DNA of 64,000 nt, taken from NCBI GenBank assembly GCA_037127255.1, contig JBANSL010000018.1, positions 9,397,175 to 9,461,174 on the forward strand, read 5' to 3'. The first letter of the stretch is position 1. Every line of letters begins with the position of its first letter. The notes below the pieces were generated by a model. That model was not told the DNA's origin, made no database searches, and saw nothing but the letters and a program-made list of their open reading frames with translations. Source of the stretch: Persicaria tinctoria (Eukaryota; Streptophyta; Magnoliopsida; Caryophyllales; Polygonaceae). Below, piece by piece: positions 53,660-64,000 of the stretch. Position numbers and translations under genes: made by a program.

Positions 53660-54419
53660 AAAATAAATTATAATTATAACTAAAATAAAAAAGTGTTTTA
53701 ATAATTCAAGAATTATGAAATAAATCAATCCTAAATAGTTGGATCCTTTCTTTGTTAATTTTTGAGAAAAGCAGTCAATGAAGGATAAATTAAACAAGTA
53801 AGGAAATCTCAACTAACATAGAAAAATAATCTTATATATAGTTATAATACTAAGAAATGTGCATACCACTAACTATATATGTTTTCATCCAAAATCAAAT
53901 TTAATTTGGGTGATGATAGATTTACTCTAATATAAAATAGATCCTAAGTCACTTTGAATATCAGTAGAGATTTAGTACAAATATTAATATTAATAGTAGT
54001 GAGTCACAACTACAAGTAGAGGAGTACAATCAACCATCTAGTACTAAACTTTATGGTTAATAAGGAAAAGGACAATTCGCATCTAAAAAAGCAGAGGGTG
54101 GGCTTCCAACAACATTTATACCAGTGGCTTCCAATCAAAGTCAAAACGCGCTGTCAATCTGAAACGCATATTTATATATACTGTATTCCTCCCTCAGTAC
54201 TTTGCTCCAATTCATTGGGTTATCTTTCCAGTAAATTAGATTGGTGCTTCATCAAATTAAAGCTGGCATGTTAAACCCATAACATAACCCACATGCAGAC
54301 CACACTAATTTCAGATTCATTTGTAACCTAACTGGCTATATATCCTATTCCTACATTCCTACACACATACATAGGGTAGATAGATGTCTAATTAAAACTT
54401 CTTAATTAAGGGTTCATAT
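53660..54419. other. AT-rich intergenic
   Basis: No supported gene or repeat boundary. Confidence 0.5.
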
Positions 54420-54795
54420 AGGCGGTGTTAATAAACTGATTAAAATTAGAAACAAGGTGAAATTTATAAACAGATGGTAAAAGTAGTTAAAAATTTAAAC
54501 AACAATATAATATGTGTATGGGGCGAAAAACAGTTTATTTGTAAAAAGTGGAGTTTATTTTGTTGTTATTATGTGTATTGTGATACTTTCAAACCAAATA
54601 AGATAAAAGGGAATGGGTAAAACAATACTTTTGCAAAATAAACACCCAAATAAGCATCGTTTTCTAGCTTATTTTTTAACACATTTTTTTTATTATTATT
54701 TTGGTCATCCAAATGACCAAAATAACTGTTTAAAAAATAAACACCCACGAATGATTAATTTTTAACAGTTTATTTCTTTAACCATACACACCCTA
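54420..54795. repeat. Dispersed AT-rich repeat, copy 2
   Basis: It shares AAACAGTTTATTTGTAAAAA, GTGGAGTTTATTT and the end ACCATACACACCCTA with 12480-12840. A MITE-like family is likely. Confidence 0.6.
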
Positions 54796-57700
54796 AGGTA
54801 TTTTCATTTTCTTTAATTAATACAGTATATAGATAATAGATTAGGTGTTTGGCAATTGGCATGCAAGAGCTCTTATATATTAGAGGGTGAATTAACCCTT
54901 ACAATCTAGTTTGAAATAATACTCTAGTTATGAACTTGTGTAATTTCAACACCTAATTGGGCACCCTTAACTTATTAAATTGATTGATAAGGATGATTGT
55001 CATATATATATATGCCAATTATACAAAAATGGGAGTATGCATACAAGCGGGTAGGTTACCTTTATTATTATCAATTGGTTTTAACTTTCATTCAATGAAA
55101 GTACTAGAATGCATATATGCTTGTGCACACGACTCCCGATCATGTGGTATAACAAAACCCCATGATATCATATTAGTAGTAAACCGTACGAACTAAACAA
55201 GTATGATATATAAGGTGGAGAGCTACTCTTGGACTAATATTATTTTTTAAAACTTAAATAAACATATCATGAACTTGGTAAAATAATACTCCTAGTCCAA
55301 GAGGTTTAAAAAGTAGAAAAATAAAGGGGACAGAATAATTTACCATTTACAGTATATTCGCATCAGATGGGTTACATTTGTTGATTACTACGTAAGAGTT
55401 AAGACCAAAGAAACTACAAAGTAACAATGTATATGGGAATGGGAGTAGCTAGCTAGGCACTAACATCACCTTTTATTTTATTTATTTATTTGTAATCGAT
55501 AAAGGTCTTTCTTTCTCCATAGACCAGGAGAAACTGAGTGTAAATTATTCAAAAGCTATTGTCTTTTTGTTGCCACCAGCTACAAGCAATTGCAGAGTAT
55601 CAATGGGAGGCCATGTTTTTGGAACCCACAGAAGTTACACATCCATATCAAAAGGAAACTTACAATTTTTGATGATCCATCATCCGTCCAAAGTGACTTA
55701 CTTACTTAATTATAATATTGTATATATTATATATTCAAATAGCCAAAATCCGATGACCGGGAAACTTGAAAAGCAGCGGTAACTTGCGGTTGGATTCCAT
55801 CAGAAACCACTCACTACCATCAAAAAAGTTTGAGCAGATCACTTAAGATGAAGATAAAAAGTTGCTGCCACTGCAATTTTTTTTTATTCCTTTCTTTACC
55901 AAGATATTTATTTCCTTCCAAAAAACACACAATATTTTCGAAATATTGAAGTCCGTTGGGACTGCCGAGCACATACATAAGCTGAGTGGATTCCATCCTA
56001 AAATCAATTAGTGAAAGAAGGAGGAACCCACTAATTTATATACTAAAATTTGATTATTCATATTATCAATGTGGGATCGACTCTTTTTTCTCTCCACGTT
56101 CTCTCAACAGTCACTCATAATCATTTTTACACAGAAAACCGATCGATTAAAAAAAAAGTAGGCTTGTGAAAGCATATGTTATAAGAGGTTTTTGTAAAAT
56201 TTCTTAATTTATGAAAATTGTCATGATTTAATTTTGTGATATTTACCTCAAAAAGAAAAAAGAAAAAAACAAATACAAAAGGCAAAAAGTGGCCCATATA
56301 TATATAATGAATTGAATAAATAATTGTAGAACATATCTAGAAATGAAAAAGGATGCGGGGCACTCAATCAACACAAGCACCCAAGGAGAAGGAGATAAGC
56401 CCCTTCTTGCTAATGTCCATATCAAAAAAGCAAATGTGGTCATTAGACAATGCCCAACACTAGGGTTAATTGAACTCCTAATTAGATACATGTTTATTGA
56501 AGGATAGATATCAATTATCAAGTAGGTTTTGCCTTCATCTTATCTAGCTCCAACCTTTTCAAAATCCAATCATTCTACAATTCAGCAATGAAAGGACAAT
56601 TAAAGTATGTTAGAAGATATATATGAACAAATCTAGTTTGCTCAAGATATTGTTATGGTAAGTATATAGGCATCAAAATGGAGTACATGTCATATGCATC
56701 CAAACAATTATATCTTTATATGGGAGAAACAAATTTCTGGTCTAAGCGAATTAAAAATGGCGCCTTAGCTAAGTTAGGGACGCCTTGAAAATATGGTTAT
56801 GTTGCGTATAAAGATTATAAATAAATAAAATCAAGAATATTGTGCAAGGAGAGAAAATCTTGTGCAATAGTTCAAACAATTGTGATAAACTATGGATTCT
56901 CAAAACTTAACTTATTGTGTATGTGTGTTGATTAAGTGCAAGTTAATAGCAGTCGGACTATGAAGAGGTAAATATGAATAAAGCTGACAAAAGTAGCAAT
57001 ATATGTAAGTTTTTTTTTTTTAAGGTAAAAGATCTGAGTGGTGTTAGACCTTGCTAGACTACCGTTCAAAAATTAAACATCATATCGGTTGAGGATACAC
57101 AACTCATGTCCCTTACATTTTTCCACTTCAATAATCAATATATATATAGCACATTTATCTCATAATCTAAAATACATAAACGAAGATGAAAAATTGTCTA
57201 GATTTATAACAATGATAAAAAAAAAAAAAATAATCTAAACACTCCATATATGTAGCCACAAAGCTTGATCAATGACATGCATATGCATCTAACCTTAGAA
57301 AATTGGGAAGAGAAAACTAAATTATATATACTCGTTTTAAATAAAATAATAATATTAAATTTAAAACATCTTATAAATATAGAAATATGTAAAATAAATA
57401 AACGGTTAGATTAAAAACATAAATTTGTAAAATATTTGATTCCCTATCTAAGAGATTTTGTTTAGATTTAGCAGACCAATATTATGAACAAGGGAATTTA
57501 CAAATGAGAGGCTGAGATTGTGGGGAAAGGTATCCAGCAGGTACGGAGTACTATATGTATATATATACAGCTAATACACTAATAGGGATGCACTTTAACG
57601 TACTCCATATATATATATATATAAATTTTGTGAAAGTTGAAACTTACAAGACCACCTTAGACTTAAAATACACTCCGGACTCCGGAGTATATAATAATTG

Positions 57701-60240
57701 CATTACTTTGGGAATAGAAGGCGGTGTGTGGCAGTGTGGCTGTCAACAAAGAAAGGGTCAATGGTGTGAAAATGAAGGGTTTGGAAGAAAAGAAGCGATG
57801 GTGGTCATCAACTTACACAGAATATTACTTTAATCCAATAAATATATAAATTAATAGAGAAGCTATAGCGACTAGCGAGCTATATATATATATATATGTA
57901 TTATGTATAGGAGCTGGGTGGCCTGCTGCTTTTATTGGACGATAAAAAAGACACTTCCTTTAGGCTTCAGCAACCGTCAATCATATTCAAAGCTAATTCC
58001 TATCCTCTGATTCTTTCTGTCATTCAATTCCAACCTCCTTGTGTGTTTATATATACACACACACACATTATGGTAGCAGAGCTCAAGACTTCGGAATATG
58101 AATCTCATCTATCTTGTTGGAAAGTATAACTAAAGTTTTAGTGATCTCATTATGCAATCAATATTATACATCAAAAACAAATATTTATATTATTGTCACC
58201 AAGCAGTGACAAAGCTGAAAACTGACTCAATAATTTGTATAAAACTTCGCCTCCCTTCGACAAATTTTTCCGACTCGCTGGATTAATAGAGCATGTCTCC
58301 AAGACAAGCGATTGAATAATGTTCCAAACTAGGTAAAACTAGCTAGTTCTCAGTTTCCCACCCAATCAACGATCAATCCACAAATGACCCCAGAAAGAAA
58401 GCAAACAAGCATATAAAACACCACCGGTTTCGATTTCCATGGATCCTTCACCTTTGGTTACTAGATGATCAAGTAAGTTTTCCAATTCCAGGCCTATGGT
58501 TATTGGTATTGATCACATACTTGTCAGTTTGATGGTTCCCTTTCTGTCTGATTTTTTGGGCCTTTGGTTGTTGTTTGCTTTACAATTGGATTGGATCGTT
58601 CCAATATTTGATTGTGATGTTTCAGTTGGGGGTTTATTTTGGCTTCTGGTATTTGTTGTTAGGATCATTTCAATTTGCATTCCCTACCATCATCCACTCA
58701 TCACTCGCTTTCTTTCTGTTTTGGTTCCATCGATCACTGCTTTCTGGCCGCCCAATTTAATCATTCACCTCGTTCGATTTCCTCTAACACGATATGAATG
58801 GAAATGTCATAGGTAGAGAAGGAATGACCCGGCCCGTTAGGTTAGTTGATAACTTCAAAACATCTATGCTATAGAGAAAGGGTTTGGTATACTATGTTAT
58901 TCATCTCTTACAAAATACCATAAGAAGTTGAATGAAATCAGAACAATCCTAATAATAATCTTACAAAGTAATCAGAAATTTAAACTAATTATTCTGAAAT
59001 ATTCCCCTGAATGAGGTTTAAGCTTATTTAAACAAAACCTTCAAACTGGACAATACTATGAATGAAATAAACAATTTTTTTTTTTTGGAAATATGGATTG
59101 AATGCTGAAGCCCAACTCCTGGTTATTTCGAATTAATTAACTTGAAGCCCAAATGTATATATGAACCAATGGAGGTGAGGTCCCTTCCACCCACCACATA
59201 AGGGTCTGTATATGATGCGGCAAATTCAGAAACATAATTGGAATGACTTCCGTGTAAGAGGCCACGGCCCACGGCAATATGTTGGCGTTTTTTTTTTTTT
59301 TTTTTTTTGGAGTGTGTGTAATGGGAGGTTTCGAGGTTGTCAACTAATCCTCACGAACCCTAGTCTGCAAATGACGTAAATTGGTACAGGTAGGCTCACC
59401 CAAGCTAATAAAGCCTTGAACACCCACTAATTACACGTAATGTTTAAATAATGAGATTTGAACCTTTAACCTCTTACAAGGATCACCTCTCATTTACTTC
59501 AGTAGTAATGGATCATTGATAATGTGTTGGCATTAGTTGAATCTGTCATATTGTTAGCCTTTAAAAAAAAAAACAATGTAAGAATTTGGGTGTGTTAGAC
59601 CATGCATATTCATCACCCACCTTCATCCTTTCTAATAAGGGGAAGGATATCTGGGTGCGACATAATAACATCGTGGTCCAGAGCAAGCATAATAAATGTC
59701 ACTTTGTCGGATTGTTAGCTAAGTTTTGGTCTAATGGTTTCTATTTTTTTTAAAAACTAGGCAAAGATCTGGATGGTGATAGCATAAGATACTCACCTCC
59801 CAGTAGGCAGTGGCGCTGTATTAGGGCATGTGCCTTTCACGAGTGGTTTGATTTTTTTAAACGACAGAGCAAGAATAGGGTGTCAGACTAATTCGTCATC
59901 CAACGATGCAGCAGCAGCTGCATTGCTCGACTTCGCATACGATGAAATCTAGATTGTTGACAAATACATATTATAAGTTCATGACTCTCGTCTGACACCA
60001 TAATATGCCACACTCCAAGGGCCTTGGTCTGACGTGCAGTGTGAAGGAAAACGTGCATTTTAAAATATGTGTATTATGCTAATAATATAATATATTATTA
60101 AAATGAAGATTTATAATCCGGATAATTTAGGTAGTCATGGTGCTTTGCTAGAAGTCAACTATAATTTATGAAATAAATTGGAATAAATTCATTAATATAT
60201 ATTTTATTTGGGTCCTACAAGGTTATACACATAAGATGAT
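54796..60240. other. Long AT-rich intergenic region, no supported gene
   Basis: The frames at 58496-58816 and 57555-57833 have no domain and lie in AT-rich sequence. Short (TA)n tracts (57607-57623, 57880-57898), a T-run (59289-59309) and a degraded repeat at 59360-59560 are present. I see no splice-consistent coding unit. Confidence 0.55.
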
Positions 60241-60379
60241 GTGGGACCATCCAAGACACCTTCGGACACATCTATGCTTGGGGATGGACCTATGATTCGA
60301 GCTTGTGAGAATGTTGTCATTCTCAAGAGGAATAAGGAGGCTCCACCATGGGAGAAGATTCAAAGGTGCAAATGACGTT

Positions 60380-61296
60380 TTAGACTCTCGTTCGGAATTT
60401 TGACAGCTTTTCGACGTCTCTGTAAAATGGGTCGTACGGATTCAATATTTATTGGATTGAGGCGTGCCATACCTTGTCGGAACGAGGACGAAGAGATCTA
60501 CAACTTTGCTGTTGAAGGTTTTTCCAGATTCGACCTAGAGCTTGGCCGAAATCCACATTCTTTGAGCTGTCACTGGTTTTGACGGAATTTTATTAAGTCT
60601 TGAACATTATATTTATTTCCTATTTTAGTATTATTTCTACTTAAATTATTTTAGGAAACTTTAGATATTATTTTATTTAATTACTTTAAGTAATACTTTT
60701 ATCTTCTTTTATCTAGAATTCGGCCCAACTCAACCCCTAAGGCCTATTTAAGCCGAGTTCTTCCATTGTAATCAGTTGGAACATAATGAATAGAATTAGT
60801 CTTCTCAAATCGTGTGAAACACATTGAGTGATTGTTGGATGATTAGAGATGTGCTCATCATTCACGAATTGGTATCTATCTCAGCTTGGTTTGCTTTGTG
60901 TTCATCAACTTCGCAAGACTTGGTGATCCTAGTATCCACAAGCCCCCTCCTTGTGCCTCCAAGTTGTCCGCTTGGTTGTGTAGGGTTGCAGAGTCGGGTT
61001 ATATAGTCATTGGTATTGGTTCCTACCCTCTTAGGAGGCCTGGGGTCTTTATCTTGTTCTATATAGATCGACTCAGTCCTTATCGGTCATGTCTTTGCAT
61101 CAATTTCAAGTCTTTCTTTATTGACGAGTCTTGTTCTTGAATTCTTGTTTCGAGTCTTCAATTTCTTGATCGATCTTGCTGATTTCTTGGTCGAATCTTT
61201 AAGTTCTTGCTGCGTCAGTTTTGAGTTCTTGAGTCTTTCTTTGAGTTTCTTCTTTGTTGTCGAAGATCGGACCATCTCACAGCTAACCCCGTATCA
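60380..61296 (+). mobile_element. Probable 5' LTR (left boundary unresolved)
   Basis: The region directly upstream of the primer site ends in ...TATCA (61296). It contains a TATTTAAG TATA-like box (about 60749) and an AATGAATAG polyadenylation-like signal (about 60787), then a T-rich U5-like stretch. The beginning of the LTR, its TG end and target duplication are not identified; it may start anywhere from about 60050. Confidence 0.5.
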
Positions 61297-61299
61297 AAT

Positions 61300-61311
61300 T
61301 GGTATCAGAGC
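61300..61311 (+). other. Primer-binding site complementary to initiator tRNA-Met
   Basis: TGGTATCAGAGC is the standard plant LTR-retrotransposon primer site. It lies three bases after the putative LTR end. Confidence 0.9.
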
Positions 61312-62652
61312 TTTGGTTTCCGACATCAAGATTGAGTCTTTTTCTTTTCCTAAACACAAAAACACAAAAATAGAGTCAGTTCTTTATTTGGTTATTTACT
61401 TCTTGCATTCTTTATTTATTCTTGCACCAATCTTGAAGTTTGTGATTGTTTGTGGTTGCATAGCCTAAACACAAAGCCTAGCCAAGAACAGTGGAGTCGA
61501 CCACAAGTGTGCACAACCCTTTGTGAACACCAACAGCCGACGTTAGCCAAGATTTGTCCCCATAGGTTCATTGCTTTGGCCGACATTCCCACGTACACAA
61601 ACCCTAGTTTGTTATATCTTTGAGTGAAGTACCATTCCATAACTTGATCAGTAAGGTTTTGGCTTATCTATTTTATCTTGGAGATATTTTGCTTTATCTA
61701 TTTAATTGCCTTATTAAATCTGATTTTTGATAGAATAAATCCCTTTTATCTATCATTTATCTTTAAGAGGCTTAGATAGATCTTGTTAACATATTTATCC
61801 AAATAGTTGTCTATTTATTTATCTTAGGGCTGAAATTTTATCTTTTATCACCTTCCATCAGATTTTCGTGTCCTTTAAGTTTGTTTAAGAGTCTTTCTTG
61901 CATTAGGTCAAAAAAAAAAAATTCAGTATTGAAAATCATTCAAAAAAAAAAAGATTTAATTTGGACCTATGAGGATAAAATTCACTAGGGGCAAAAGTAA
62001 GTCAAAAAAAAAGATAGAGATTGTTCTACTAGTGCAAGAAAGCTCCAAGGACCAAGATTGGTGATTTTCTATAGCCCTTAGTCGACAGCCCTATCCCAAA
62101 CACATTACCTCCACAAAATTACAAAATTGAAACCCTACCTTACAACTACAAACATCCTAACTTAAATGTTTTCAATCAAAAAGAGCTAAATTTTCATTCT
62201 TTCTTAGTTTTCTTTTATTTTTCTTTTATTTACAGCCTTGTCGAGTTGATTGTTGGTTGTGTCTAGCACTTCTCCTCATTGCCGAGTGCTGAATTGTTTG
62301 TGTCGAAGAGATCTCAGCCCCTGTCGAGTTCTCTCTTTGTCATATCGAGCATTGTTTTTTATTGAATCGAGTTGTCTTGCTTGTGTCAAGTTCTCCGCAG
62401 CCTCTTGCCGAGTTGTCTTTGTGTTGTTTCTCTTTCATACTCTTATACTCATATACTTTGATTGCTTAGTTCTTTGCTTGAGTGTTGATTTGCCCAAAGT
62501 GGATTGCCCTAGCAAGCGTGACATATCAATAAGAGAGGGAGTGTGAGCGAAACACATTGTGAGGTTGTTTATATTTTTCTAACTTTTACATAGTTCTTTG
62601 TTTGTCTTTATTTTCCACGTCTAACCAGGGCAAAAACATGATTACTCAAGCT
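61312..62652 (+). other. Retrotransposon leader up to the interrupted gag start
   Basis: This is the untranslated leader with A-rich runs (61911-61920, 61940-61950). A frame opens with ATG at 62638 (MITQA) just before the hAT insertion. No other gene is seen. Confidence 0.5.
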
Positions 62653-63173
62653 CAGTGGCGGCCGCAGGATCCTCCGAAAGGTGGGACGAAATTTTCTAGT
62701 GTGTACTGAGATATTGGTCTTGAGTAAACTTCTTTACCTAAGCTACGATTTTCAACTTAGCAGTGGATTATAGAAAAGTAGGCTTACATTTGTTTTGTTG
62801 CTATGATAGTTGTTTCTCGTCATTCATTGGAAATTCAGGCATTTGTCATATTTAGGAGTGTAAACTTATCGAAATTCAATCATGTTAAATTCAAGGCTTT
62901 TGCATATTAGCTAGGATTGTAAACTCACCAACTTTATAATATCTTATGGTTCCCAAAGACATGATAGAAATTGTGATTTGAATATGTAGGTTACGAAAAT
63001 ACAAATATTGTATAAAGCTTCACAAATTCAATTCACAAACCCCAAATTCAATTCATAAATTTCATTCTCAAAATCACATACACAATAATTAAACACAAAA
63101 TTTATTCTCAAAATCAAAACTCTAATGAAAATTTCACAAAATTTATTCTCATAATCAAATCATGATTTCACCA

Positions 63174-63510
63174 ATTTTTGGGGTTTAATTAGTTTATAGC
63201 TAGATAATCTGTATATAGTAGGGAGCTCGAGAAGTGAGAACATAATTAAATAAGGGGGTACAAACATAGAGAGTAGGTGCAAGTTGAACAAAGAATAAAA
63301 AAAACTTTTTTGAGGGAGGCGATTTTTTTTTTAAAAAAAAAGAAGGCTAATTTCACCAATTTTATGGAGTTTAATTAGTTATAGCTAGACAATTTGTATA
63401 TAATAGGAAAGTCGAGAAGTAGGAATATAATTAAATAAGGGGTAGAAACATAAAAAGTGGGGTCTAAGTTGAACAAATAATAAAAAAGCTATTTTTAGGG
63501 AGGTGAAATT
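63174..63510. repeat. Two-copy tandem duplication inside the hAT element
   Basis: Copy 1 (about 63174-63345) and copy 2 (about 63351-63510) share CACCAATTTT, GTTTAATTAGTT, ATAGCTAGA, AATTAAATAAGGGG and AAGTTGAACAAA in order, with about 20 percent differences. Confidence 0.75.
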
Positions 63511-63526
63511 TGTTTTAAAAAATGAA

Positions 63527-63600
63527 GCTAGTGGGACTTGAACCCCCAACCTTTGGTCTAAGGTTAATTTCCTTCATTCCCACCAACCAACTAAGCAAAG
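63527..63600 (-). other. tRNA-like segment with Pol III box-like motifs
   Basis: Read on the minus strand, an A-box-like TTAGTTGGTTGG and a B-box-like GGGTTCAAGTCCC are spaced as in a tRNA. The acceptor and anticodon stems do not close convincingly. It is probably a tRNA or SINE relic carried by the hAT element. Confidence 0.5.
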
Positions 63601-63753
63601 TAAACTAATTGATTCTATATTCATCCTAGTTTTACTTATTACAACACTTCTATATATATATAATATTTTTTATTTTTTTTTCCAAACCCCGGGGCACGTG
63701 GGTCGAAGGGTGGGGCGGCCGCGTACGCCCGCCCCACTCTGGGGCCGCCCCTG

Positions 63754-64000
63754 CTCAAGCTGAGATAAACAAACAGTTGGAAGCTGTGACTAGAAATTGG
63801 CACGAATAAATAAAAGAATGGCGGCACTAGTTTGGAAAGTCCCCCCTAGAGATGAAGTGCCACCAATTGAAAGGGAAGAAACTCATCCTATTCCTCCTAG
63901 TAATTCTATTCAACGTCATGTTTCTTCTAGCATAGATGCTTCTTTTATTGCTGAAAACATAGAGCATGTTGATAATAATGATGATCAATGTCTTAATTTA
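63754..64000 (+). pseudogene. Continuation of interrupted retrotransposon gag-like frame
   Basis: Across the hAT insertion (one duplicated copy removed) the frame runs MITQAEINKQLEAVTRNWHE and then meets TAA at about 63808. A second frame opens with ATG at 63818 (MAALVWKVPPRDEVPPIERE) and is open to the window edge. It is likely a decayed gag or upstream ORF; no zinc knuckle or protease is reached in this window. Confidence 0.5.

Larger units (their letters stand above)
62653..63753. mobile_element. hAT-type non-autonomous element, 1101 bp, 8-bp target duplication
   Basis: CTCAAGCT occurs at 62645-62652 and 63754-63761. The ends are CAGTGGCGGCCGCAGG and, reversed, CAGGGGCGGCCCCAGA, a typical hAT CAG-start TIR. 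No transposase frame is present. Inside are a ~177-bp tandem duplication and a tRNA-like segment. It splits a retrotransposon reading frame. Confidence 0.88.

Noticed and set aside
58496..58816. Hydrophobic 106-codon frame
   Set aside because: No domain, AT/T-rich composition and no splice or promoter context; chance hydrophobicity is likely.
63527..63600. Functional tRNA gene
   Set aside because: Box-like motifs are present but acceptor and anticodon stems do not fold properly, and the segment lies inside a hAT element.

Overview
The window is nuclear DNA of a eudicot plant: spliced plant genes with short AT-rich introns, a P-class PPR gene, an ATL-type RING-H2 gene, a plant prolyl 4-hydroxylase, and long AT-rich intergenic DNA crowded with nested plant transposons. 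I cannot name the species. Only three host genes are well supported: a PPR protein like Arabidopsis At1g20300 (11976-10381, minus), a seven-exon prolyl 4-hydroxylase (18438-14873, minus) and an ATL23-like E3 ligase (37130-36723, minus).

Layout. 377-6608 is a Helitron whose ends are proven by a tandemly repeated host unit that still exists uninterrupted next door. It carries a decayed replication protein A-like gene and an RTE-clade LINE fragment, but no Rep/helicase. 7-10 kb is AT-rich repeats. 10.4-18.4 kb holds the PPR and P4H genes; the P4H last intron contains a 1.2-kb foldback element. 33-45 kb is a patchwork of MITEs, a SINE, a retroposon with a 15-bp target duplication, the RING gene and two TIR elements. 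45745-53112 is a full-length L1-type LINE with an intact ORF2 and a 16-bp target duplication. 60-64 kb is the 5' part of an LTR retrotransposon (tRNA-Met primer site at 61300) whose gag start is interrupted by a 1.1-kb hAT element with an 8-bp target duplication.

The most striking object is one complete Mutator-like element at 20427-33064 (12,638 bp), with TIRs of about 60 bp and a perfect 10-bp target duplication (TTTTATATTA). It encodes a MULE transposase whose frame runs on into an OTU cysteine protease; a 121-residue B3-domain protein; three related small SWIM-like Cys-rich proteins; a coiled-coil protein; and a five-exon plant mobile domain (PMD) protein. Between the transposase and B3 genes, behind a TATA box of their own, lie three consecutive miRNA-precursor-like hairpins. 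Nearly every promoter in the element, and both ends, carries clusters of one palindrome, ACCGCAT-N4-ATGCGGT, often at about 23-bp spacing, while the main coding exons lack it. This looks like a self-contained regulated transposon programme: transposition (transposase), a DNA-binding regulator (B3), protease and PMD functions, and possibly small RNAs. It can be compared with VANDAL/VANC anti-silencing in Arabidopsis and the miR820-bearing CACTA elements of rice. The present copy has three nonsense codons (two in transposase-OTU, one in PMD), so it is recently decayed or acts through other copies. Functional coupling is inference; gene structures, TIRs and target duplication are read directly from the sequence.
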